Source: Pseudomonas sp. H3(2019)
Lineage (GTDB): Bacteria; Pseudomonadota; Gammaproteobacteria; Pseudomonadales; Pseudomonadaceae
Assembly: GCF_007713465.1 (NCBI RefSeq)
Contig: NZ_VMSG01000013.1
Location: 62,001 to 126,000 of the forward strand
Direction of reading: 5' to 3'
DNA length: 64,000 bases
Shown here one piece after another: positions 18,523 to 28,015 of this stretch. Each line of letters starts with the position of its first letter. The stretch's first letter is position 1. The notes beneath the pieces are model-generated. The model was given only the letters and a program-made list of their open reading frames with translations, was not told the origin of the DNA and did not search any database. A program made the position numbers and the translations under genes.

Positions 18523-19128
18523 ATGCGTGTGTGGTTTTTGAGTGCTGGCCTGGCCTTGATGTGCATGGCCCAGAACGCAGCGGCGGGTACAGTCCTGATC
18601 GTTGGCGATAGTATCAGCGCAGCTTTCGGCCTGGATACCCGGCAAGGGTGGGTGTCGTTGCTCGAACAGCGGCTCAAGCACGAAGGTTTCACCGAGACGG
18701 TGGTCAATGCGTCCATCAGTGGCGACACCAGTGCCGGCGGCCAGGCACGCCTGCCGGCGCTGCTTGTGGAGCATAAACCTGAGGTGGTGATTCTCGAGTT
18801 GGGAGGCAACGACGGGTTGCGTGGATTGCTGCCAACGCAATTGCAACAAAATCTTGCGTCGATGATCGACAACGCCAGGGCCAGCGGTGCCAGGGTGCTG
18901 CTGCTCGGTATGCAATTGCCACCCAATTATGGGGTGCGCTACACCGAGGCTTTCGCGAAGGTCTACAGCGATCTGGCCGAGGAGAAAAAAGTCCCGCTGG
19001 TGCCGTTTTTTCTTCAGGGAATCGCCGGCAATCCCGAGCTGATGCAGGCCGATGGCATTCACCCGGCGGTCGCGGCGCAGGGCAAGTTGCTGGAAAATGT
19101 CTGGCCTACGCTAAAACCGCTGTTATGA
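18523..19128 (+). CDS. tesA: TesA-like arylesterase / lysophospholipase / thioesterase I
   Basis: The 201-residue protein is a periplasmic SGNH hydrolase. A signal peptide ends near Ala21. Block I is GDSISAAFG with nucleophile Ser30, block III is GGNDGLRG, and block V is DGIHP with the catalytic Asp and His. GGAGAG precedes the ATG. It faces ybbA head to head, as tesA and ybbA do in E. coli, which supports both calls. Confidence 0.95.
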   Translation: MRVWFLSAGLALMCMAQNAAAGTVLIVGDSISAAFGLDTRQGWVSLLEQRLKHEGFTETVVNASISGDTSAGGQARLPALLVEHKPEVVILELGGNDGLRGLLPTQLQQNLASMIDNARASGARVLLLGMQLPPNYGVRYTEAFAKVYSDLAEEKKVPLVPFFLQGIAGNPELMQADGIHPAVAAQGKLLENVWPTLKPLL

Positions 19129-19186
19129 CGCTTTTCTAGCGGCAGTCTTTCGGCTAATGTGGCGCCCCCCTGATTTGGAGCCCCCG

Positions 19187-19480
19187 ATGCCGCGTCCTGC
19201 CTGGTCCCTGTTTGCCTACCAACTGATCGAGCCTGACGAACAGCTGGATCTGTTCGCCTGCCAGGAAGTCCGGGTGCATCTGGTGACGCGTCAACTGGAG
19301 TTGGGCGGCTCGGCCGACCGTACCCTGTGCGGCACTTTGCTGCCGGCACAACCGCGCTGGTCGAGCGTCGACCGGACGGTGTTTCAGGACCAGCGACTGT
19401 GCTCGCTGTGCCGGGCGATTCTGGAGTCGCAGAAGCGCGGTACCTCGCCGATCTGGCCTGAGCTGCGCTTCGAGCTGTAA
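19187..19480 (+). CDS. Small hypothetical protein with a C-terminal CxxC motif
   Basis: The 97-residue cytoplasmic product has no signal peptide. It carries Cys residues in FACQEV and TLCGTL and a CSLC pair near the end, a possible metal or redox site. TTGGAG precedes the ATG at 19187. It sits between tesA and an L,D-transpeptidase gene on the same strand, an order I recall from P. aeruginosa. I do not recognise a function. Confidence 0.72.
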   Translation: MPRPAWSLFAYQLIEPDEQLDLFACQEVRVHLVTRQLELGGSADRTLCGTLLPAQPRWSSVDRTVFQDQRLCSLCRAILESQKRGTSPIWPELRFEL

Positions 19481-19583
19481 AGCCCCCAAAGGGTAGTCCA
19501 TCGGCCCGGCTCCCCGAATTCGGGGGCTTCGGTGTACAATCTTGCCCCCATACCCTCTGTTGATCATACGAAGGATGTTCCGG

Positions 19584-20552
19584 ATGTTGCCGCGCTTTCC
19601 TGCCGTCACCCGCTACTTGTCTCTTGCCGCCTTGTGTGTAGCGGGTCCCGTTGCAGCATTGGAGCTGCCTTTACCGCCGCCGGGCGAAGATATCGTCGGC
19701 CAGGTGCAAACAGTCAAAGCCAAGTACGAAGACACCTTCGCTGACCTGGGCACTACCTACGATCTGGGCTACCTGGAAATGGTCGCCGCCAACCCGGGCG
19801 TCGATCCGTGGTTGCCGGGTGCCGGTACCGAAGTCGTATTGCCAACGCGCTTCATCCTGCCACCAGGCCCGCGTGAAGGCATCGTGATCAACCTGGCCGA
19901 GTATCGCCTCTACTACTACCCGAAAGGCCGGAACGTGGTGTACACCTTCCCGCTGGGTATCGGTCGTGAAGGCTGGGGCTCGCCAATCGCTCACACCAGC
20001 ATCACTGCCAAAACACCGAACCCGACCTGGACCCCTCCAGCCTCGATCAAGGCTGAACACGCCGCCGATGGCGATCCACTGCCAAACGTCGTGCCAGCCG
20101 GTCCGGACAACCCTCTGGGGCCGTTCAAGTTCACATTGGGCACACCGGGCTACCTGATTCACGGTTCGAACAAGAAGTTCGGCATCGGCATGCGTACCAG
20201 CCATGGCTGCTTCCGCATGTTCAACAACAATGTGCTGGAAATGGCCGGCATGGTGCCGGTGGGAACGTCGGTGCGGATCCTCAACGACCCGTACAAGTTC
20301 GGCATGAGTGGCGGCAAGGTTTACCTGGAAGCGCATACGCCACTGGACGACAATGGCAGCCCGTCGGTGGTCGACAAGCACACGGCTGTGATCAACGCGA
20401 TGCTCAAGCGTGAGGACATCACCAACAACCTGCGCATGAACTGGGATGTGGTGCGCGACGTGGTCGCTGCTGAAGATGGCCTGCCGGTGGAAATCGCTGT
20501 ACCGAATACCTCCGCGCCTGTGGCGTCGGCTGTACCGCTCGACCTGCAGTAA
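19584..20552 (+). CDS. L,D-transpeptidase (YkuD family), exported
   Basis: The 322-residue protein has a signal peptide (about 1-25), then a LysM-like region (about 35-85, GDxxxLGTTYDLGYLEMVAANPGVD style) and a YkuD catalytic domain with the His/Cys signature HGSNKKFG...SHGCFRM. E. coli relatives (ErfK/YbiS type) cross-link murein or attach Braun lipoprotein to it. The oprI lipoprotein gene lies just downstream on the opposite strand, so OprI is a reasonable substrate, which is inference. The ATG at 19584 has AAGG nine bases before it; an ATG at 19575 is possible. Confidence 0.92.
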   Translation: MLPRFPAVTRYLSLAALCVAGPVAALELPLPPPGEDIVGQVQTVKAKYEDTFADLGTTYDLGYLEMVAANPGVDPWLPGAGTEVVLPTRFILPPGPREGIVINLAEYRLYYYPKGRNVVYTFPLGIGREGWGSPIAHTSITAKTPNPTWTPPASIKAEHAADGDPLPNVVPAGPDNPLGPFKFTLGTPGYLIHGSNKKFGIGMRTSHGCFRMFNNNVLEMAGMVPVGTSVRILNDPYKFGMSGGKVYLEAHTPLDDNGSPSVVDKHTAVINAMLKREDITNNLRMNWDVVRDVVAAEDGLPVEIAVPNTSAPVASAVPLDLQ

Positions 20553-20565
20553 GCGTTTCAAACGA

Positions 20566-20606
20566 CCTGCCGGGGCCTCACAGCATCGGCGGGTTTTTTA
20601 TTGCCC
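20566..20606 (+). terminator. Rho-independent terminator after the L,D-transpeptidase gene
   Basis: CCTGCCG (20566-20572) pairs with CGGCGGG, which is followed by TTTTTTA. It begins 14 bp after the stop codon. Confidence 0.8.
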
Positions 20607-20626
20607 TCGGCAAAATCGGGGGCAAT

Positions 20627-20658
20627 AAAAAAGCCGACCCAAAAAATGGATCGGCTTG
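20627..20658 (-). terminator. Rho-independent terminator of oprI
   Basis: On the minus strand AAGCCGATCC pairs, with one mismatch, with GGTCGGCTT, followed by a run of T. It lies about 20 bp downstream of the oprI stop codon. Confidence 0.88.
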
Positions 20659-20678
20659 ATAACAATCCCGAGGGACTA

Positions 20679-20930
20679 TTACTTGCGGCTAGCTTTGTCC
20701 AGCATGCGCAGAGCACGCTCGTTAGCTTCGTCAGCAGTCTGTTGTGCTTTTTGAGCAGCAGCCAGAGCTTCATCAGCTTTACGGTAGGCTTCGTCTGCAC
20801 GAGCCTGGGAGCGAGCTGCTGCGTCTTCAGTAGCAGTCAGACGTGCTTCGGTTTCTTTCGATACGCTGCTGCAACCGGTAGCCAGAACTGCGGCCAGAGC
20901 CAGAGCAGAGAATTTCAGAACGTTGTTCAT
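20679..20930 (-). CDS. oprI: OprI, major outer-membrane lipoprotein (Braun lipoprotein homologue)
   Basis: The 83-residue precursor has a lipoprotein signal peptide with lipobox LATGC, giving lipidated Cys20, and a mature Ala-rich coiled coil with heptad-like repeats ([22 protein letters not shown]) ending in a C-terminal Lys that can be joined to murein. Codon use is strongly biased, as expected for a very abundant protein. AAGGGG lies before the ATG. The promoter and terminator are both clear, so the transcript is a single short gene with a 5' leader of about 115 nt. Confidence 0.97.
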   Translation of the reverse strand: MNNVLKFSALALAAVLATGCSSVSKETEARLTATEDAAARSQARADEAYRKADEALAAAQKAQQTADEANERALRMLDKASRK

Positions 20931-21051
20931 CGTGTTCCCCTTCAAGGACTTTCTATTAAGTAGCTGTCTCCTCAGAGTGAGGAAATAGCCGGCGTACATA
21001 CTACCCATTACTTGTAGTAAGTAAACTGACGTAGCGCAAGAAGCAAAAAAA

Positions 21052-21080
21052 ATTGTAGGCGCGGAATCTTTTTCGAGCAA
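21052..21080 (-). promoter_or_regulatory. Sigma-70 promoter of oprI
   Basis: On the minus strand the -35 box TTGCTC (21075-21080) and the -10 box TACAAT (21052-21057) are separated by exactly 17 bp and precede oprI by about 120 bp. Confidence 0.8.
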
Positions 21081-21565
21081 CTTTTAATCGCACTGTATAA
21101 AAATTACTCAGCTGGGAAGCCCGTCCTGAGCGACCTGCTGGTATAGCTGACTGACGTATACGGCTGTTTCACGCTCTAGAGCCAAAGTCGCTCTATATCG
21201 ATTCGTCTACACTTTTGTTCAGAATTTGCGGAGCGGCTCACGCCTCTTTGTGCATGTAGAGGTGACTTTAACAAGCCCGGCTCGTCTTAAGTCTCAACAT
21301 CCGGCAATGTTCAGGCTATCGACCAGGGGAGATGTTCGGTCGAGCCGCTGCTACGTGCCCTGCGCTGAATCGGCGCAATCGACGTGATGACAAGTGCGCC
21401 TTGAGCATTTCAGCTTTTAGTGCCTACTATTCGAAATGTGTCCGGTTGCGCGAGATGGGTGCAGTTCTTCTCGGTGTCCAAACAGACACGGGGTGGCGTA
21501 GAGGTTCCTTCGCCGGGAAAACATCGGTAAGGTAGGGGTCAGTTCAAGACCCGCGAGGAGTAGTG
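21081..21565. other. Intergenic stretch with no supported gene
   Basis: Nearly 500 bp separate the oprI promoter from the GNAT gene. It contains a 10-bp palindrome GCTCTAGAGC (21173-21182), an inverted repeat TCGACC/GGTCGA whose loop reads AGGGGAGATGTTC (21319-21343), and a hairpin GGGTC/GACCC (21536-21552) directly before the GNAT ribosome binding site. A 67-codon frame here has no recognisable features. A small RNA or long leader is possible but not shown. Confidence 0.4.
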
Positions 21566-21847
21566 ATGAGCGAGGCGTTGTCCATCCACCATGACCAGGC
21601 TGGTCATCAGTTCGAGACCAATGTGGACGGTCATCGTGCCTACCTGACCTATATGGATCTGGGAAAACAGACCTTGGATATCTATCGTACTTTCGTGCCC
21701 AACGCGCTGCGTGGTCGCGGTATTGCGGCGGCGTTGACCGAACAGGCGCTGCAGTACGCTGAGGAAATGGGCTACACAGTCATTCCGTCATGCTCCTACG
21801 TGGAGCGCTACATGGAACGTCACCAGCGGCACGCGGCCAAGCTCTGA
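21566..21847 (+). CDS. Small GNAT-type N-acetyltransferase (YidJ-like)
   Basis: The 93-residue product is a minimal GNAT domain with the acetyl-CoA-binding loop RGRGIAAALTEQAL and the closing VIPSCSYVERYMERH stretch found in this short family (PF14542 type). The substrate is unknown. GAGGAG lies before the start; the ATG at 21566 is chosen over the adjacent in-frame GTG. A bidirectional terminator follows. Confidence 0.88.
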   Translation: MSEALSIHHDQAGHQFETNVDGHRAYLTYMDLGKQTLDIYRTFVPNALRGRGIAAALTEQALQYAEEMGYTVIPSCSYVERYMERHQRHAAKL

Positions 21848-21862
21848 TCAGGATCATCGAAT

Positions 21863-21895
21863 AAAAAAAACGCCGGGCTTAGCCCGGCGTTTTTG
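21863..21895. terminator. Bidirectional Rho-independent terminator
   Basis: A perfect stem CGCCGGGCT/AGCCCGGCG is flanked by A-run and T-run between the convergent GNAT and DAHP synthase genes, and can serve both strands. Confidence 0.93.
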
Positions 21896-21911
21896 TGTGC
21901 GCTGAATACGC

Positions 21912-22988
21912 TCAGGTGCGCTGACGTTTCGGCAGCACATCCTTGAGCTTGGCGTGCATGCTGCGCAAGGTGTTTTCGGTGGCTGTCCAATCGATGCAGG
22001 CATCGGTGATCGACACGCCGTATTGCAACTCGGCGAGGTCTTTCGGAATCGCCTGGCAACCCCAGTTCAAATGGCTTTCGACCATCAGGCCGATGATCGA
22101 CTGGTTGCCTTCGAGGATCTGGTTGGCCACGTTCTCCATCACCAGCGGTTGCAGCGCCGGGTCCTTGTTAGAGTTGGCGTGGCTGCAGTCGACCATGATG
22201 TTCGGCTTGATCTTCGCCTTGTTCAGCGCTTGTTCGCAGAGCGCGACACTGACTGAATCGTAGTTCGGTTTGCCGTTGCCACCGCGCAGCACCACGTGAC
22301 CGTAGGCATTGCCTTTGGTGGTGACGATCGACACGCCACCTTCCTGGTTGATCCCCAGGAAGCGGTGCGGGCTGGAAACCGATTGCAGGGCGTTGATGGC
22401 AACCGTCAGGCCACCGTCGGTGCCGTTCTTGAAGCCGACAGCCGAGGAAAGGCCCGAAGCCATTTCACGGTGCGTCTGGGATTCGGTGGTGCGCGCACCA
22501 ATCGCCGACCAGCTGATCAGGTCCTGCAAGTACTGTGGCGAGATCGGATCAAGGGCTTCGGTTGCCGTCGGCAGACCCATCTCGGCCAGGTCCAGCAGCA
22601 ACTGACGACCGATGTGCAAACCGTCCTGAATCTTGAACGAGTCATCCAGGTACGGGTCGTTGATCAGGCCTTTCCAGCCAACGGTGGTACGTGGTTTTTC
22701 GAAATAGACCCGCATGACCAGATACAGGGTATCGGACACTTCAGCGGCGAGTACCTTGAGGCGCTCGGCATATTCGTGTGCAGCCTTGATGTCGTGGATC
22801 GAGCAAGGCCCGATAACGACGAACAGGCGGTGGTCGGTGCCATCCAGGATATTGCGAATCACTTCGCGGCCCTTGGTCACGGTGCGCAGGGCAGCATCGC
22901 TCAGAGGGATATCACGCTTGAGCTGGTCAGGAGTGATCAGCGTCTCGTTGGAGGCGACGTTTAGGTCATTGATCGGTAAATCAGCCAT
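21912..22988 (-). CDS. Class I 3-deoxy-7-phosphoheptulonate (DAHP) synthase
   Basis: This enzyme condenses phosphoenolpyruvate and erythrose 4-phosphate, the first step of the shikimate pathway. The 358-residue length and motifs (VIGPCSIHD, RVYFEKPRTTVGWKGLINDP, GARTTESQTHREMASGLS, DCSHANSNKDP) place it with E. coli AroF/AroG/AroH. The feedback type cannot be fixed by eye, so I give no symbol. The start at 22988 begins MADLPINDLN. A second, unrelated-class DAHP synthase is at 33719-35065. Confidence 0.95.
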   Translation of the reverse strand: MADLPINDLNVASNETLITPDQLKRDIPLSDAALRTVTKGREVIRNILDGTDHRLFVVIGPCSIHDIKAAHEYAERLKVLAAEVSDTLYLVMRVYFEKPRTTVGWKGLINDPYLDDSFKIQDGLHIGRQLLLDLAEMGLPTATEALDPISPQYLQDLISWSAIGARTTESQTHREMASGLSSAVGFKNGTDGGLTVAINALQSVSSPHRFLGINQEGGVSIVTTKGNAYGHVVLRGGNGKPNYDSVSVALCEQALNKAKIKPNIMVDCSHANSNKDPALQPLVMENVANQILEGNQSIIGLMVESHLNWGCQAIPKDLAELQYGVSITDACIDWTATENTLRSMHAKLKDVLPKRQRT

Positions 22989-23119
22989 CGTGTTACTCGT
23001 CAGGTCACGGGTGCCGGCCGCCAGCGATCCCCGCGCGGCGGAGCACAGCATGATTTAAGCGCAGCGGGGAGCCGAACCTTAGCGCGTTACGCGGTGGCTC
23101 GACAATGGGCGGCGCGGGT

Positions 23120-23563
23120 TTAATCCAGCGTTGGTTGTGCAAAAGCCTGGTGAACAGTCTCGTGGGAGTACTCGGTGGCATGCTGGTCGACCCATTTCAG
23201 GGCCAGCGCTTCGACGCCCTGTTGTTCGGCCTGGGGCTTTTGCTGACGGCAATAACGTTCAATCTGGCAGACCTGCTCGCCCATCCGCGCTTTAAACAGG
23301 GTCTGCTCGTCGATGAAGGCAATGCCGACCAGATAACCGTGCTTTCGTCGTAGACACCAGGCCACATAGCCCAGGTAACAGATATTTTCGCTCAGGGTCG
23401 GCATTCGCACTTCCAGTGCCGTTCCCTTGCGCCAGGCGCGGTGGTAATTGCAAGCCACGCCTCCGAGACTGATAGTGTGCAGCTCTTGCCGAGAAATACA
23501 CTGATGCTTGCGCAACGTTAACTCGACAGGCACATCGTCAGGATGAGGAATAAAGCGCCCCAT
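23120..23563 (-). CDS. PilZ domain protein
   Basis: The 147-residue protein starts with MGRFIPHP and carries a short PilZ-like core: a basic stretch (RKHQCISRQEL) followed by ISLGGVACN, comparable to the D/NxSxxG c-di-GMP-binding motif, though the first position is Ile-Ser rather than Asp/Asn-x-Ser. A Gln-rich region lies near the C terminus. Its start codon overlaps that of the divergent thioredoxin-like gene by two bases. GGAG lies nine bases before the ATG. Confidence 0.75.
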   Translation of the reverse strand: MGRFIPHPDDVPVELTLRKHQCISRQELHTISLGGVACNYHRAWRKGTALEVRMPTLSENICYLGYVAWCLRRKHGYLVGIAFIDEQTLFKARMGEQVCQIERYCRQQKPQAEQQGVEALALKWVDQHATEYSHETVHQAFAQPTLD

Positions 23564-23948
23564 GAACACAGACTCCAAGTGTCGGTCATTCGACAGTGCT
23601 TCTCCCAGTATAGTGGTCGAATGCGAGCTGACCGATTTCGATGCCGACCAGCGGCTGTTGGCGATGAGTGGTGTGTCGCTGGTGATTTTTACCAGCGTCG
23701 GCTGTGCCAGTTGCCGCTGGGCGCGCCAGCAATTACCGGAACTGGAGCTTGATGTCGATCAGCTGTGCTGGATCGACGCGGGGAACAACGGTGGCGCGGT
23801 AGAGCGTTATCAGGTCTTTCATTTGCCCGCACTATTTGTCGTGCGCGATGGCGAGTTTTATGGGGCGCTACAGTCGCGCCTGGCCCGCATCGAACTGAAT
23901 GCTGCGCTGGGGCAGGCGCTGAGTCGAAATCCAGAGGAGTTGCCATGA
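23562..23948 (+). CDS. Thioredoxin-family protein
   Basis: The 128-residue protein has a thioredoxin-like active site CASC within FTSVGCASCRWARQQLP and the cis-Pro-like FHLPALFVV later on. It lacks a signal peptide, so it is probably cytoplasmic. It overlaps the following panE-like gene by four bases (ATGA), indicating coupling. The start at 23562 coincides with the complementary start of the PilZ gene; a later ATG at 23664 would cut into the fold and is less likely. Confidence 0.8.
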   Translation: MNTDSKCRSFDSASPSIVVECELTDFDADQRLLAMSGVSLVIFTSVGCASCRWARQQLPELELDVDQLCWIDAGNNGGAVERYQVFHLPALFVVRDGEFYGALQSRLARIELNAALGQALSRNPEELP

Positions 23949-24907
23949 CGGGCTCAGCAGTTGAAAAGCCGAGAATCGGCATTATTGGCACCGGGGCGAT
24001 CGGTGGTTTTTACGGCGTGATGCTGGCGCGGGCCGGATTCGATGTGCACTTTCTGTTGCGCAGCGAGTTTTCAGCGGTCGCCGAGCGCGGCCTGCAACTC
24101 AACAGCGCGCCCTATGGCGCGTTGACCTTGAATCCGGTTCAGGCTTATTCGTCGGCCGACGATATGCCGCTGTGCGACTGGTTGCTGGTCGGTGCGAAAA
24201 CCACCAGCAACGTCGAACTGGCACCGGCGATCATCAAGGCGGCGGCGCCGGGGGCGAAGGTCCTGCTGTTGCAAAATGGCCTGGATGTCGAAGACAGCCT
24301 GCGCGATCTGTTGCCCGACTCACTGCACTTGTTGGGTGGGTTGTGCTTTATCTGCGTGCATCGTTCGGGGCCGGGAGTGATCGAACATCAGGCGCTCGGT
24401 GCGGTAAACGTGGGTTATCACAGTGGGCCGGCGCTTCATGACGAGACGGCGCGTCAGGCGATTGTCGAGCAAGGGGCAGGATTGTTTCGTACCGCCGGTC
24501 TTGAATCGCAGGCGATGAGCAACCTTCAGCAGGCGCGCTGGCAAAAACTGGTCTGGAATGTTCCTTACAACGGTTTATCGGTCTTGCTCGGCGCGAGCAC
24601 GACACCGCTGATGGCTGACGACAGCAGCCGTGAACTGATTCAGGCATTGATGGCTGAAGTGGTGAAGGGCGCACTTGCCTGTGGCCATAGCATGCCGCCG
24701 GGGTATGCCGAGCACCTGTTCAAGGTCACCGAAAAAATGCCCGACTACTGGCCGAGCATGTACCACGACTACCAGCATAAACGGCCGCTGGAACTGGCAG
24801 CGATTTATGCGCGGCCATTGGCCGCAGCCAAGGCCGCCGGTTGCGGGTTACCGAAAATAGAGGCCTTGTATCAGGCCCTGAGTTTTGTCGATCGGCATAA
24901 CGGTTAA
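23945..24907 (+). CDS. 2-dehydropantoate 2-reductase family protein (PanE/ApbA type)
   Basis: The 320-residue protein has an N-terminal NAD(P)-binding glycine motif (IGTGAIGGFYG), the KTTSN stretch and the ketopantoate-reductase C-terminal domain with WQKLVWNVPYNGLSVLLG. True PanE reduces ketopantoate to pantoate for coenzyme A; Pseudomonas carries several paralogues, so I do not give the symbol. Its ATG overlaps the stop of the thioredoxin-like gene, and the 5'-nucleotidase gene follows after 23 bp. Confidence 0.88.
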   Translation: MTGSAVEKPRIGIIGTGAIGGFYGVMLARAGFDVHFLLRSEFSAVAERGLQLNSAPYGALTLNPVQAYSSADDMPLCDWLLVGAKTTSNVELAPAIIKAAAPGAKVLLLQNGLDVEDSLRDLLPDSLHLLGGLCFICVHRSGPGVIEHQALGAVNVGYHSGPALHDETARQAIVEQGAGLFRTAGLESQAMSNLQQARWQKLVWNVPYNGLSVLLGASTTPLMADDSSRELIQALMAEVVKGALACGHSMPPGYAEHLFKVTEKMPDYWPSMYHDYQHKRPLELAAIYARPLAAAKAAGCGLPKIEALYQALSFVDRHNG

Positions 24908-24930
24908 GTCGTTTCACCTGGGGGAGCAGC

Positions 24931-25836
24931 ATGGCAAAAGGGATAGGCGACAAATTGGTGCTGGCGATTTCTTCGCGGGCGCTGTTCGATCTGAGCGAAA
25001 GCCACAAGGTCTATCTGGCGAGCGGCGTCGAAGCTTATCGGCAGTATCAGATCGAGCACGAAGACGAAATCCTCGAGCCGGGTGATGCGTTCCCTCTGGT
25101 GCAAAAACTGTTGAACCTCAATACCAGCCTCGGTCGGGCGCGGGTCGAGGTGGTGCTCGTGTCGCGTAATAGCGCAGACACCGGATTGCGAGTCTTCAAC
25201 TCGATTCACCATTACGGCTTGACGATTTCCCGCGCGGCGTTTGTCGGCGGGCGCAGTCCGTATCCGTACCTGAAGGCCTTCGGCTGCGATCTGTTTCTCT
25301 CCACTCATGCCGATGATGTGCGCAGTGCGCTCGACGCCGGTTTCGCCGCGGCGACGATTCTGTCGGGTGGTGCGAGCCGCGCCGCCAACGAAGAGTTGCG
25401 CATTGCCTTCGACGGCGACGCTGTGTTGTTTTCCGATGAGTCGGAGCGGGTTTATCAGTCGGGTGGCCTAGAGGCCTTTCAGGCCAACGAACGCGAAGCC
25501 GCTCGCGAGCCGTTGCGCGGAGGGCCCTTCAAAGGCTTTCTGGCAGCGCTCAATTTATTGCAGCGCGAGTTTCCTGATGACAGCTGTCCGATCCGTACTG
25601 CACTGGTGACCGCGCGTTCGGCGCCGGCTCACGAGCGGGTAATCCGCACCTTGCGCGAGTGGGATATTCGACTCGACGAGTCGCTGTTTCTCGGTGGCCT
25701 GCCCAAGTCTGCATTTCTCGAAGCCTTCGCCGCCGACGTATTTTTCGACGACCAGGCAGGCCACTGCGAGTTGGCCCGTGAGGTAGTCGCCACCGGGCAC
25801 GTCCCTCACGGAATCAGCAATGAACTGAAGGTTTAA
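24931..25836 (+). CDS. 5'-nucleotidase (cytosolic NT5C1-like family)
   Basis: The 301-residue protein belongs to the family of vertebrate cytosolic 5'-nucleotidase 1. It has the LAISSRALFDL start (the family has lost the canonical DxDxT there), RVEVVLVSRNSADTGLRVF, FDGDAVLFSDESE with the HAD-type Asp pair, and VFFDDQAGHCE near the end. It should remove phosphate from nucleoside monophosphates. A GGGGGAG ribosome binding site lies before the ATG. It is likely in one transcript with the two preceding genes. Confidence 0.88.
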   Translation: MAKGIGDKLVLAISSRALFDLSESHKVYLASGVEAYRQYQIEHEDEILEPGDAFPLVQKLLNLNTSLGRARVEVVLVSRNSADTGLRVFNSIHHYGLTISRAAFVGGRSPYPYLKAFGCDLFLSTHADDVRSALDAGFAAATILSGGASRAANEELRIAFDGDAVLFSDESERVYQSGGLEAFQANEREAAREPLRGGPFKGFLAALNLLQREFPDDSCPIRTALVTARSAPAHERVIRTLREWDIRLDESLFLGGLPKSAFLEAFAADVFFDDQAGHCELAREVVATGHVPHGISNELKV

Positions 25837-25929
25837 GCCCAACGTTCAATGCCTTGCGCAGAACGTCGTATCGCTGTGGCGCTGCTAAGCTGAATTAATC
25901 GCCGCCATCTTTGCATTCGAGGAGATCAA

Positions 25930-26430
25930 ATGATCCATTCGATGCTGTATGCCACTGACCTCGGCCTGTACGCACCCTTTGTGATGCAGCATGCATTGGC
26001 ATTGGCACGAACATTCAAAGCCGATCTGTACGTGGTACACGCCGTTGAGCCCATGGGGCTTTTTGCCGAATCGGTGTTGCAGAGCTATCTCGATGAGCAA
26101 GCCTTGAATGAATTTCACAGCCAGGGTTTGAACACGGTGATGGCCAATATCGAGCAGCGGGTATTTGACAGTTTCCGCGAAGAGTTGGGGGAGGGGCAGC
26201 AGGACCTGGAGCTGATTCAATCGGTCAGAGTATTTCAGGGTGACCCGTCGCAGGTCATTCTTGATCAGGCACAGAAACTCTCGGTGGATTTGTTGATCCT
26301 AGGAAGTCACAGCCATGGGGCCGGTGGAGAAACACCGTTGGGACGGACTGCTGCGCGTGTACTGCAATTGTCGCAGGTGCCGGTTTACCTGGTGCCATTG
26401 TTGCAGCGTCGGCGTCACGGCGATATTTAA
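25930..26430 (+). CDS. Universal stress protein (UspA family)
   Basis: The 166-residue protein is a single Usp domain: MLYATDLGLYAPFVMQHALALA at the start and the ATP-binding-type loop GSHSHGAGGETPLGRTAARVLQLSQVPVYLVP at the end. The role is inferred from the family only. GAGGAG lies before the ATG. cysB follows after 113 bp with its own AT-rich promoter region, as in the P. aeruginosa order. Confidence 0.93.
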   Translation: MIHSMLYATDLGLYAPFVMQHALALARTFKADLYVVHAVEPMGLFAESVLQSYLDEQALNEFHSQGLNTVMANIEQRVFDSFREELGEGQQDLELIQSVRVFQGDPSQVILDQAQKLSVDLLILGSHSHGAGGETPLGRTAARVLQLSQVPVYLVPLLQRRRHGDI

Positions 26431-26534
26431 GGCGAGAATGCTGGCCTTTTGATGAAAAAGTTCTAGATTTATTCTTCAAACCATTAATATAGTTATATAC
26501 CGTCGCTGATGCCCGTGGCGTCTATCTGCTTTGA

Positions 26535-27518
<984 letters not shown>

Positions 27519-27530
27519 TCTCGCAGGCCA

Positions 27531-28013
27531 CTACACTACCTCGGTGACAGCGAATTGTTGCCGAGTGCCTGCCACCACGATCTCCACCTCATCCCCTTCG
27601 AACTTGCCCAGCAAACTTTTGCCCAGCGGTGAGCGCGGGGTGATGACGGTAATCAGTTGCCCCACCAGATCAACCTTCAAGCCGGCCGCATCAGGCGCCA
27701 GGAACAGCCACTGTTCGCGTCCCTTTTCGTCTTCCAGGCCTAACAGCGCACCGACTTCAATCCCGCGCTGATCGTCATAAGCGCGCAATGTCAGGTTCTG
27801 GCACAGCGCCAGTGACTGGCGGATTTCCTCCACCCGTTTGGCTTGTCCGGCAGCCAGATAAGACGCTTCCAGTCCCAGGGTGTCGTACTTGTTCTCGGCG
27901 ATGTTTTCTTCGTGGGTCGCGGTTTCGTAGGCGGTTTGCGCTGCACGCTCGGCGATGTCGAGATCGACTGCAAGCTTTTCCAGGATCAGCTGGTGGACCG
28001 TGTGTTTGTTCAT
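27531..28013 (-). CDS. GreA/GreB-family transcription factor paralogue
   Basis: The 160-residue protein has the two-domain Gre layout: an N-terminal coiled coil and a C-terminal FKBP-like domain ending with SPLGKSLLGKFEGDEVEI. At the coiled-coil tip the usual GDxxENAEY is replaced by ATHEENIAENKYDTLGLE, so the acidic pair may still exist but in a different context. It is therefore not an ordinary GreA or GreB. Its ATG lies two bases after the stop of the upstream membrane-protein gene, which implies translational coupling. Confidence 0.85.
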   Translation of the reverse strand: MNKHTVHQLILEKLAVDLDIAERAAQTAYETATHEENIAENKYDTLGLEASYLAAGQAKRVEEIRQSLALCQNLTLRAYDDQRGIEVGALLGLEDEKGREQWLFLAPDAAGLKVDLVGQLITVITPRSPLGKSLLGKFEGDEVEIVVAGTRQQFAVTEVV

Positions 28014-28015
28014 GA

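Noticed and set aside
21332..21535. Possible 67-residue gene upstream of the GNAT gene
   Set aside because: It has no ribosome binding site, no motif and an unusual composition with many Arg and Cys; more likely non-coding.
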